Assembly (NCBI GenBank): GCA_016932375.1
Contig: JAFGDA010000146.1
Location: 1 to 5,167, forward strand
Source: Actinomycetota bacterium
GTDB taxonomy: Bacteria > Actinomycetota > Humimicrobiia > Humimicrobiales > Humimicrobiaceae
DNA: 5,167 bases
Direction: 5' to 3'
How positions within the stretch are numbered: the stretch's first letter is position 1; every line of letters begins with the position of its first letter. This document shows, piece after piece, positions 1 through 5,167 of the stretch. The notes beneath the pieces are model-generated. The model searched no databases. It saw only the letters and a list, made by a program, of their open reading frames with translations, and was not told where the DNA came from. The position numbers and the translations under genes are program-made.

Positions 1-597
1 CCTACGGAGATTGCCATAATAGCGGATGATTCAGCAGATATTTCCCTGGTAGCCTGTGATCTGCTGGGCCAGGCAGAGCATGATCCCAATAGCGGGCAGA
101 TATTGATATGCCTGAGCGAAGATTTTGCCATTAAGGTAATAAAAGAAGTGGAAAGGCAGCTTGCGGACCTGCCCACCAGGGATGTTGCGCAGGTCTCATG
201 GGGAAACAATGGGATAGTTTGCGTGGCCGAAGATGACAGCGAGGCAGTAAAAATAAGCGATGAATACGCGCCCGAGCACCTGGAGCTGCATTTAAAGAAT
301 GCGGATTTCTATTTTAAGAACCTGAAAAATTACGGCTCGCTCTTCATAGGGGAGGAAACAACGGTTGCATATGGGGATAAATGCATAGGTACCAACCATA
401 TTCTTCCAACCGGCCGGGCAGCAAGATACACCGGGGGCGTATGGGTAGGGAAATTTTTAAAGACGGTAACCTATCAGAGGATGGACCGGAAAGCAAGTGT
501 AATGATGGGAGAAGTGTGCGCAAGGCAGTGTGAAGTTGAAAAAATGCTTGCACATGCCCTGACTGCCGAAGCAAGGATAAGGAAATATCAAAACTGA
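1..597 (+). CDS. HisD-family (histidinol dehydrogenase-like) NAD-dependent oxidoreductase, C-terminal part
   Basis: The reading frame is open from base 1 to the TGA at 595-597, giving 198 residues; family members are about 430, so the N-terminal half lies upstream. Family hallmarks, numbered within the fragment, are the zinc ligands Q24 and H27 (QAEHDP), the catalytic pair E92-H93 (APEHLE), zinc ligand D126 (GDK), the GTNH motif with H133, and the C-terminal E180 and H185 (LAH). These correspond to E. coli HisD Q259, H262, E326-H327, D360, H367, E414 and H419. HisD oxidises an alcohol to a carboxylate in two NAD+-dependent steps. The stretch PTGRAARYTGGVWVGKFLK and the following TYQRM resemble, from memory, the catabolic HisD-like branch that includes sulfopropanediol dehydrogenase HpsN, rather than biosynthetic HisD. 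No other his gene follows; the next genes are an SDR, a hydrolase and a sugar transporter. The family call is firm. The catabolic role is inferred and the substrate unknown. Confidence 0.9.
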   Translation, partial: PTEIAIIADDSADISLVACDLLGQAEHDPNSGQILICLSEDFAIKVIKEVERQLADLPTRDVAQVSWGNNGIVCVAEDDSEAVKISDEYAPEHLELHLKNADFYFKNLKNYGSLFIGEETTVAYGDKCIGTNHILPTGRAARYTGGVWVGKFLKTVTYQRMDRKASVMMGEVCARQCEVEKMLAHALTAEARIRKYQN

Positions 598-878
598 TCC
601 TGTCCGGGAATTTTTAGATGCACAGGGTGCGATAATAATATATTCCAAAACATTAAGTAATTTTTACTGGATAATTGATTAATGGCTAAGCTAAAAGACT
701 TCAGTATTGTGATGGATAGGCTTTATTCTATTTATAGAGGATAAGTGATGCTTCCGACTTCAGTCGGGAAAGATTCAATCGAATGATTTAATAGAAATTG
801 AATTATTAAGCAAAAAACCAGTCAAAAATGATGGAATATTTTTTAATATGAGTCAATTATTTTAAATGGAAGGTTATT
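598..878 (+). other. Intergenic region between HisD-like gene and SDR gene
   Basis: This AT-rich stretch of 281 bases has no supported gene. It holds a small hairpin (754-758 CCGAC pairing with 763-767 GTCGG, loop TTCA), a 4-bp GCAC/GTGC hairpin at 620-630, an AT-rich inverted repeat ATTCAAT/ATTGAAT at 773-779 and 797-803, and an AT hairpin at 836-849. None is followed by a T-run, so I do not call an intrinsic terminator. I found no convincing -35/-10 pair. The gap is long for an operon, so the SDR may have its own weak or activator-dependent promoter. Confidence 0.6.
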
Positions 879-1631
879 ATGTTTTCTCTTGACAAAAGGG
901 TTGCTCTTGTAACAGGAGCCGCCACAGGGATAGGCCAGATTATAGCTGTCCATCTGTGCATGGCCGGTACGGATATTGCAATTTCCGACAAACCTGGTGT
1001 GAGTATGAAATTGACTGAAAGATTATGCAGGCCTTATGGGAGGAAAGTATTTAAGGTTGAAATTGATATCCGCGACATTTCCCAGATAAGAAGCTGCATA
1101 AAAAGAATTGAAAAAGAAATGGATCATATAGACATACTTGTAAATAATGCGGGAATAAACAAGTATGCTCCAATCAGGGATGTAACCCTGAAAAACTGGG
1201 ACAATCATTTCAACACCAATGTAAGGGGAGGGTTTTTTTGTGCCCAGGCAGTTCTGGGGAAAATGATTGAAAGGCAGTATGGCAGGATAATATTCATATC
1301 AAGTCAATCGGGACTTATAGGGATACCCGGACAGGCCGTATATTGCGGGACCAAGGGAGCCCTGGTAAACATGGTGCGGTCTATGGGTGTGGAATGCGCA
1401 AAGTATAACATAACCGTAAATTCCATCGCTCCCACTTTTATCGAAACCAATTTTACCAGGAAGCGCCTGAAAAATAAGGAGTTTCTCGCTTTTGTGAAAG
1501 GGAAAATACCCTGCGGGAAGCTTGCGGAAAGGGAAGATGTGGCAAATGCAGTTGTATACCTGGCAAGTGAAGAAGCAAAAATGGTAAACTGCCATACTCT
1601 TGCGGTTGATGGCGGCTGGTCTGCCTGGTAG
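879..1631 (+). CDS. Short-chain dehydrogenase/reductase (SDR, classical FabG-like)
   Basis: This is a complete 250-residue classical SDR, the usual length for the family, which interconverts alcohols and ketones with NAD(P)(H) on a Rossmann fold. Visible motifs are the TGAATGIG cofactor loop (12-19), NNAG (89-92), and the tetrad N114, S142, Y155, K159 with the expected 13-residue Ser-Tyr and 4-residue Tyr-Lys spacings. It ends in VDGGWSAW. D37 at the end of beta strand 2 (ISDKPG) suggests NAD(H) over NADP(H). The usual PG after the VNSIA stretch is PT (residues 183-184). GGAAGG at 868-873 sits five bases before the ATG, and an in-frame stop at 849-851 bounds the frame, so the start is well supported. 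The hydrolase follows after 48 bases and is probably in the same transcript. Substrate is unassigned; context suggests a sugar, polyol or their acid. Polyol dehydrogenase and 3-oxoacyl-ACP-reductase-like annotations are both possible, but the context favours the first. Confidence 0.92.
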   Translation: MFSLDKRVALVTGAATGIGQIIAVHLCMAGTDIAISDKPGVSMKLTERLCRPYGRKVFKVEIDIRDISQIRSCIKRIEKEMDHIDILVNNAGINKYAPIRDVTLKNWDNHFNTNVRGGFFCAQAVLGKMIERQYGRIIFISSQSGLIGIPGQAVYCGTKGALVNMVRSMGVECAKYNITVNSIAPTFIETNFTRKRLKNKEFLAFVKGKIPCGKLAEREDVANAVVYLASEEAKMVNCHTLAVDGGWSAW

Positions 1632-1679
1632 CTGGGCGTGTAAAATATGATAATCCTTTAACTTTTCAGGGAGGGAAAC

Positions 1680-2546
1680 ATGAGCTTTAATGATAACCTT
1701 TTTACACTGGATTTTATATCCGGTTTCGATAATAGCACGAGGAAGCTCCTTTTATCGCTTCCTTTAAATCCGGATAGCAAAAAATCCTATCCTCTTATAG
1801 TGAGCCCCCACCCTTTCGGCTGGTCGAATTTTGAAAATTTTTTTTCCGGTGCCGCAGACCTTCTATATCCTTTCAAAGGATGGACAGGGATAAGCGAAAA
1901 ATACGGGGCAGTAGTGGCTTTGCCGCTCGGTCATGGAAGGTTTTATGAAAAGATAAGCCTATCATACGAGGCCCAGATAGAGGATCTTGTAATGATACCT
2001 GACGTGCTCATGAAATCACACGTAAGGATAGATACGGACAGGATGTTTTTATGCGGGCTTAGCATGGGAGGAATGGAGACAATGACCGTTCTTGGAGCAA
2101 AGCCCGGGATTTTTAAAGCAGGTTTTTCTTTTAATGGGATAGCTGACCTCGCTGCATGGTATGGCGATGTTGGATCAGGCAAAGCTGACAGGAAGTTAAC
2201 GGATATGGATATATTGAAGCTCGTCGAAGATGAAACCGGAGGGACACCAGGTAATGCTTTAAATATATACCTTAAACGCAGTGCTGTGAACTATATCGGA
2301 GCTCTATCCGGGAGCAACCTGATGATATACTGGAGCAGCATGGACAGCATTGTAGTCGGCCAGGAAGAAAAGCAGGGAAAAAAGCTTTATGATATTATAA
2401 AGGGAAGAAACCCCGGGGCAGCAATATTTGAGCATGATCACACACATGATCATGGTTTTGAAAAATTTGACCGGGAAGAGCGAATAAAATGCCATGAATT
2501 CAGTGATTTCGACCTGGCGGCACACTGGTTTCTCAAGAATTACTAA
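1680..2546 (+). CDS. Alpha/beta hydrolase (esterase/prolyl-oligopeptidase-like fold)
   Basis: This 288-residue protein has the features of an alpha/beta hydrolase with no signal peptide or membrane segment, so it is probably cytoplasmic. The nucleophile elbow is GLSMGG (126-131) with S128. D222 in the SSMDSIV segment is the likely acid, and a His in the EHDHTHDHGF segment (251-260; H256 or H258) is the likely base, so the triad order Ser-Asp-His is complete. The VSPHPFG strand (41-47) probably supplies the oxyanion hole. It resembles esterase/S9-peptidase-like hydrolases more than lipases. The start is set by AGGGAGGG at 1668-1675, four bases before the ATG. It lies 48 bases behind the SDR and is the last gene before a large promoter-bearing gap. 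A role in removing an ester (for example acetyl) group or opening a lactone made by the neighbouring dehydrogenases is an inference. The cluster of four His in seven residues is unusual and could instead bind metal. Confidence 0.85.
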   Translation: MSFNDNLFTLDFISGFDNSTRKLLLSLPLNPDSKKSYPLIVSPHPFGWSNFENFFSGAADLLYPFKGWTGISEKYGAVVALPLGHGRFYEKISLSYEAQIEDLVMIPDVLMKSHVRIDTDRMFLCGLSMGGMETMTVLGAKPGIFKAGFSFNGIADLAAWYGDVGSGKADRKLTDMDILKLVEDETGGTPGNALNIYLKRSAVNYIGALSGSNLMIYWSSMDSIVVGQEEKQGKKLYDIIKGRNPGAAIFEHDHTHDHGFEKFDREERIKCHEFSDFDLAAHWFLKNY

Positions 2547-2614
2547 ATTGTAACAGGACTTACCCTTAACGTCGTTTAACTAAAATCATTATTATCACTT
2601 TGTATAAAATGCTA

Positions 2615-2631
2615 TTATATTGTTAATATAA
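2615..2631. repeat. AT-rich inverted repeat upstream of the importer promoter
   Basis: TTATATT at 2615-2621 and AATATAA at 2625-2631 are exact reverse complements separated by GTT. The repeat lies about 65 bases upstream of the -35 box. It could be a regulator site, but in DNA this AT-rich a 7-bp arm is weak evidence. Confidence 0.35.
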
Positions 2632-2693
2632 AGATAAAATAATGCAAAATAAATAAGCATAATGATTGTATTTAGATTAATAAGGATAAATTG

Positions 2694-2722
2694 TTGACAA
2701 TATTTAATTGTTATGTTTTAAT
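2694..2722 (+). promoter_or_regulatory. Predicted sigma-70/sigma-A promoter for the ABC importer genes
   Basis: The -35 box TTGACA (2694-2699) matches consensus exactly. A 17-base spacer leads to a -10 box TTTAAT (2717-2722; five of six match TATAAT). A TG at 2714-2715, one base before the -10, forms an extended -10. Transcription would start near 2729, giving a leader of about 175 bases before the binding-protein start. This is the best promoter in the window and points into the transporter genes. Confidence 0.75.
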
Positions 2723-2804
2723 AAAACCCTAATTAAAAAAATCTAAAAAATTAATAATTTCTTATTTGTGTTTTCATAATTGTATTTACCGGAAAAAAGT
2801 TTAT

Positions 2805-2815
2805 TCAAGTCTTGA
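2805..2815. promoter_or_regulatory. 11-bp palindrome in the leader, possible operator
   Basis: TCAAG-T-CTTGA is a perfect odd palindrome about 80 bases downstream of the predicted transcription start, in the leader of the binding-protein gene. It could be an operator half-site pair or a small RNA hairpin. No regulator gene is visible in the window to link it to, and a palindrome this short may occur by chance. Confidence 0.3.
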
Positions 2816-2826
2816 GTCCATAACAT

Positions 2827-2846
2827 GAAAGGGGTGATTTATGTAA
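2827..2846 (+). promoter_or_regulatory. Strong Shine-Dalgarno followed by an ATG-TAA start-stop
   Basis: GAAAGGGGTGAT (2827-2838) matches the anti-Shine-Dalgarno complement AAAGGAGGTGAT except for one missing base. It is followed by ATG at 2841-2843 and immediately by TAA at 2844-2846. A near copy, GAAAGGGTGAT, lies at 2895-2905 at the true start of the binding-protein gene. The upstream copy cannot make a protein; it could be a ribosome standby or stalling site in the leader, or a relic of duplication or of an earlier gene start. Function is inferred. Confidence 0.4.
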
Positions 2847-2903
2847 AGGACAATTTTTAAGATTATAAAATTACCAAAAAAAGTAAATTAAGGAGAAAGG
2901 GTG

Positions 2904-4301
2904 ATGATTGTGAAAAAAATCTGGATAATAATGACCATGGTTATGTTGGCGGTTACTATGGTTCTTTATGGAGTGGGTTGCACTGCAGAAGAAGCAGCTG
3001 AAGATATAAACGAAGAGGAAGTTGGGGAAACTGTTGCTGAAGAACCGGCAGAAGAACCTGAAGAAGAGGCAGCAGGGGAACCCGCAGAAGAGGTAACCAT
3101 AAACGTCCTGTTTGGGGAAACAGAAGACTGGCATGTACCTGAAGCACAAATTGATGAATTTTATGCAATGCATCCGAATATCAAAGTAAATTTTACTTTC
3201 CTTTCACAGAAGGAAATGACGGAAAAGACAAGGCTGGAACTGGCTTCCGGTTCTTCGACTTATGATATTGTGTATTTTGATGACCAGCTATCGCCGGCAT
3301 ATGTATCAGCTGGATGGCTTGCGCCCCTTGATTCATATATCGAGCGGGATGCTGATGAAGTAGATAAGGATGATTTCTTTCCAACTGCCTACAATTCCGG
3401 AATAGAAAACGGCAGTTTATATGGCCTGCCATTTTATCAGGAAGCAATAATACTATACTTCAATTCTGAAATGTTTGAAAAATATGGTGTTGATCCCCCT
3501 GCTACGCTTGATGAGTGGATGGAAGCAGCTGCCAAACTTACTGTAAAAGATGATAGCGGAAGACAGCTATATGGAACAACAATGAGGGGATTCAAAGGCC
3601 CTGGTTCCGTAACTTATACAGTAACGGCATTCTTGAGGGCTTTCGGTACCGATTGGCTTGATGAGAACTATAAGCCGGTTTTTAACAACGAAGCCGGCAA
3701 GGAAGCCATAACATGGTACAGGGATATACTCCTGGACTACGCACCTCCGGGGGTGTCAACATTTAAATGGAATGAATGCCTCGCATCTTTCCAGCAGGGA
3801 GAAAGTGCAATGTTTGCAGATTCATCTGTATTTGGTACATGGATGCAGGATGAAGAACAATCTGCAATTGTAGGGAAGGTTGGATACATTGCCCTGCCTG
3901 CAGGTCCGGAGGGTTCTATCCCGTCTTCATATGTAGCAATGCACGGGATCAATTCTGTCTCGGAGAATAAAGATGCTGCATGGGAATTCTTAAAGTGGAT
4001 GAACGGAAAAACTATTGACCCGCTGATCAGCACTCCATCACGTTTATCATCTTATGAGATTGATAGCGTAAAGGAAAAATTTAATATAGGTATTGAAGGT
4101 TATAAATATGACGACGCCCTTGCAGCAGGCCTGGAAACAGCTGAAAGGCCCTTCCCTGCCATTGCGGAATGGAACGAGGTCAGTTCAATAGTATCTGAGG
4201 CAATTGAAATGATACTTATCGGTGAGGATGTTGATGAAAGTTTTGACAATGCAGCCGAACAGGTTGAAGCTTTGCTTGAAGGTGCCGGATATTATGAGTA
4301 A
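2904..4301 (+). CDS. Extracellular solute-binding lipoprotein, family 1 (CUT1-type sugar/polyol ABC transporter)
   Basis: This roughly 465-residue protein captures substrate outside the membrane for the ABC importer whose permease follows. The N-terminus has KK, a hydrophobic stretch (about 6-22) and a lipobox-like YGVGC with Cys26 as probable lipidation site; Tyr at -4 is atypical. Residues about 29-63 form an acidic low-complexity linker (17 Glu, no Lys or Arg). The mature domain then starts around EVTINVLFGE and shows typical SBP_bac_1 features, including the QQGESAMFADSS segment, GINSVSENKDAAWEFLKWM, and a C-terminal amphipathic region. PPGVSTFKWNE resembles polyol-type (sorbitol/mannitol) binding proteins from memory, but the ligand is not proven. 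GTG at 2901, ATG at 2904 and GTG at 2910 all compete as start. AGGAG at 2891-2895 sits eight bases before the ATG, which I prefer; the GTG at 2910 would give MKKIW and is also plausible. It is likely driven by the promoter at 2694-2722. Confidence 0.93.
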   Translation: MIVKKIWIIMTMVMLAVTMVLYGVGCTAEEAAEDINEEEVGETVAEEPAEEPEEEAAGEPAEEVTINVLFGETEDWHVPEAQIDEFYAMHPNIKVNFTFLSQKEMTEKTRLELASGSSTYDIVYFDDQLSPAYVSAGWLAPLDSYIERDADEVDKDDFFPTAYNSGIENGSLYGLPFYQEAIILYFNSEMFEKYGVDPPATLDEWMEAAAKLTVKDDSGRQLYGTTMRGFKGPGSVTYTVTAFLRAFGTDWLDENYKPVFNNEAGKEAITWYRDILLDYAPPGVSTFKWNECLASFQQGESAMFADSSVFGTWMQDEEQSAIVGKVGYIALPAGPEGSIPSSYVAMHGINSVSENKDAAWEFLKWMNGKTIDPLISTPSRLSSYEIDSVKEKFNIGIEGYKYDDALAAGLETAERPFPAIAEWNEVSSIVSEAIEMILIGEDVDESFDNAAEQVEALLEGAGYYE

Positions 4302-4309
4302 TTGTTTTG

Positions 4310-4329
4310 CAATTGCTGGACAGCTATTG
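4310..4329 (+). repeat. Short stem-loop just after the binding-protein stop codon
   Basis: CAAT-T-GCTG (4310-4318) pairs with CAGC-T-ATTG (4321-4329) with a single T-T mismatch, starting eight bases after the stop. No T-run follows, so it is not a standard terminator. Together with the larger hairpin downstream it may shield the 3' end of the binding-protein message. Confidence 0.45.
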
Positions 4330-4353
4330 TAATGCTTGAAGACTAAATATTAA

Positions 4354-4399
4354 AAGGTAATTATTGCCCTGAAAACAAATAAAGGGTAATAATTACCTT
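4354..4399 (+). repeat. 17-bp intercistronic stem-loop between binding-protein and permease genes
   Basis: AAGGTAATTATTGCCCT (4354-4370) pairs over its full length with AGGGTAATAATTACCTT (4383-4399), with one G-T wobble (4366 with 4387) and a 12-base loop. Downstream bases are A-rich with no T-run, so full intrinsic termination is unlikely on the + strand. Stem-loops at this position are known in binding-protein operons such as malE-malF, where they stabilise the upstream message so that binding protein outnumbers permease. That role here is inferred. A leaky attenuator or a protein-binding palindrome are alternatives. Confidence 0.75.
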
Positions 4400-4419
4400 A
4401 TTAAAAAAGATGGAGTGAT

Positions 4420-5167
4420 ATGAGAGAATCTAAACTGGCCTGGAATTTTTTAATGCCTGCCCTTTTCTTCCTGTTAATTATATCACTGGTACCGACTTTA
4501 TATATTGTTGGGTACAGTCTAACGGACTACATTGCATATAAACCTGGTTCCATAGATTTTATTCATATTAAGAACTATTTCGATATCCTTTTCAAGGATG
4601 GGAAGTTTTACAATTCCCTGAAAAATACTTTATTTTTTATGGGAGGGTCTTTATTAGTAGAGATACCCCTCGGATTCCTGATAGCTTTATTGCTGGATAA
4701 TATAAAACGCGGGGCAACTGTATTCAGGGTTGCTTTTCTCCTGCCTATGTTTGTAACACCGATTGTAGTTTCTTTTATATGGAAAATGTTATTAAATCCT
4801 TCACTGGGTGCGCTCAATTATTTTTTAGGTCTACTGGGTATAGGTAATATCAACTGGCTGGGTTCTATTCCAGGTGCAATGTTAAGCATGATAATGGTTG
4901 ATGTATGGCAATGGACTCCGCTGGCTGCGCTGGTTTTTTTAGCAGGACTTCAATCAGTGCCCCAGGAATGCCTGGAAGCAGCCGAGGTGGATGGCGCGAG
5001 CTTTATTGGAAAAACAAGACATATAACCATACCGATATTAAAAAATATTACTATCATTTTAATAATCATAAGGATAATATGGCTTCTAAGGACTTTTGAT
5101 ACTATTTATGTAATGACGGATGGTGGGCCTGCATCTTCAACAACGACCCTTGGATATTATATTTACC
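4420..5167 (+). CDS. ABC transporter permease, MalF/UgpA-like (CUT1 family), 3' end beyond window
   Basis: The frame is open from ATG 4420 to the window end, giving 249 residues; such permeases are about 290-300, so about 45 are missing. It forms one half of the inner-membrane channel with a second (MalG-like) permease expected downstream. Hydrophobic segments lie at about 11-35, 71-92, 101-124, 152-178 and 207-222, and a last one should follow the cut. The cytoplasmic EAA loop that docks the ATPase is clear: E186-A-A-x-x-D191-G-A, then ITIPIL ending near 206. TDGGP (233-237) matches the conserved motif before the last helix in MalF-type subunits. The short N-terminus without an extra large loop fits UgpA/MsmF-like proteins. 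GGAGTGAT at 4412-4419 directly precedes the ATG and supports the start. The gene lies 118 bases behind the binding-protein gene, past two stem-loops, in the same probable transcript. Confidence 0.95.
   Translation, partial: MRESKLAWNFLMPALFFLLIISLVPTLYIVGYSLTDYIAYKPGSIDFIHIKNYFDILFKDGKFYNSLKNTLFFMGGSLLVEIPLGFLIALLLDNIKRGATVFRVAFLLPMFVTPIVVSFIWKMLLNPSLGALNYFLGLLGIGNINWLGSIPGAMLSMIMVDVWQWTPLAALVFLAGLQSVPQECLEAAEVDGASFIGKTRHITIPILKNITIILIIIRIIWLLRTFDTIYVMTDGGPASSTTTLGYYIY

Larger units (their letters stand above)
2547..2903 (+). other. AT-rich regulatory region and leader upstream of the ABC importer
   Basis: This stretch of about 357 bases holds no supported gene and is far richer in A+T than the genes on either side. 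It contains a near-consensus promoter (2694-2722), an inverted repeat upstream of it (2615-2631), a direct repeat flanking it (2658-2674 and 2775-2788), an 11-bp palindrome in the leader (2805-2815) and a start-stop element (2827-2846). No T-run terminator is visible after the hydrolase stop. Its architecture suggests the importer is separately transcribed and regulated from the upstream enzyme genes. Confidence 0.7.

Noticed and set aside
707..736. TTGTGA-N18-TTTATA as a promoter for the SDR gene
   Set aside because: Both boxes match consensus poorly and the spacing is not optimal, so I cannot support it.
682..744. A 20-codon ORF (ATG to TAA) in the gap before the SDR gene
   Set aside because: No ribosome binding site precedes it, it is very short, and its sequence matches nothing I recognise.
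751..771. Hairpin CCGAC-TTCA-GTCGG as a terminator for the HisD-like gene
   Set aside because: The stem is only five pairs, lies about 155 bases after the stop, and no T-run follows it.
2566..2580. TTAACG-T-CGTTTAA as a LacI-type operator just after the hydrolase gene
   Set aside because: The symmetry is broken by an extra T, it is far from the promoter, and no LacI-family regulator is visible.
2825..2860. An 11-codon leader peptide ORF overlapping the start-stop element
   Set aside because: Its ATG has no upstream Shine-Dalgarno; the GGGG site lies inside it and serves the next ATG instead. It shows no run of regulatory codons.
2871..3173. Minus-strand ORFs rich in Phe, Leu and Pro opposite the binding-protein start
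   Set aside because: They are antisense shadows of the GAA-rich acidic linker, with no supporting start signals or family resemblance.
4905..5099. A 64-residue + strand ORF near the window end
   Set aside because: It is in a different frame inside the clearly recognisable permease gene, which stays open across it and carries the EAA motif.

Overview
The window looks like part of a bacterial carbohydrate or polyol catabolism and uptake cluster, with every supported gene on the + strand. Genes have moderate GC, while the intergenic DNA is very AT-rich. The ribosome binding sites are strong and purine-rich (AGGAG or GGAGG type), and Arg is often written AGA/AGG and Ile ATA. The binding protein is a lipoprotein with a glutamate-rich linker. 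These traits fit a low-to-moderate-GC, probably anaerobic, Firmicutes-like or candidate-phylum bacterium. That placement is an inference; there is no rRNA or other marker gene here.

Layout. (1) 1-597: C-terminal half of a histidinol-dehydrogenase (HisD) family oxidoreductase, cut by the window start. All visible zinc-binding and catalytic residues are kept, but the C-terminal sequence resembles the catabolic HisD-like branch rather than histidine-biosynthetic HisD. (2) 598-878: a 281-base non-coding gap with small hairpins and no convincing terminator or promoter. (3) 879-1631: a complete short-chain dehydrogenase/reductase, probably NAD-dependent. (4) 1680-2546: an alpha/beta hydrolase with a Ser-Asp-His triad, 48 bases after the SDR and probably co-transcribed with it. 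(5) 2547-2903: an AT-rich regulatory region with a near-consensus sigma-70 promoter, a leader of about 175 bases, a palindrome, and a good Shine-Dalgarno site in front of an ATG-TAA start-stop. (6) 2904-4301: a CUT1-type solute-binding lipoprotein. (7) 4302-4419: two stem-loops between binding protein and permease. (8) 4420-5167: a MalF/UgpA-like permease running off the window end.

A plausible joint role is that the ABC importer (binding protein plus permease, with a second permease expected beyond the window) brings in a sugar, polyol or sugar derivative. The HisD-like and SDR dehydrogenases would then oxidise it, and the hydrolase would remove an ester or open a lactone. The substrate cannot be read from the sequence. 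The combination of a catabolic HisD homologue, an SDR, a hydrolase and a CUT1 importer is the best candidate here for an uncharacterised pathway. I saw no CRISPR array, mobile element, tRNA or rRNA.
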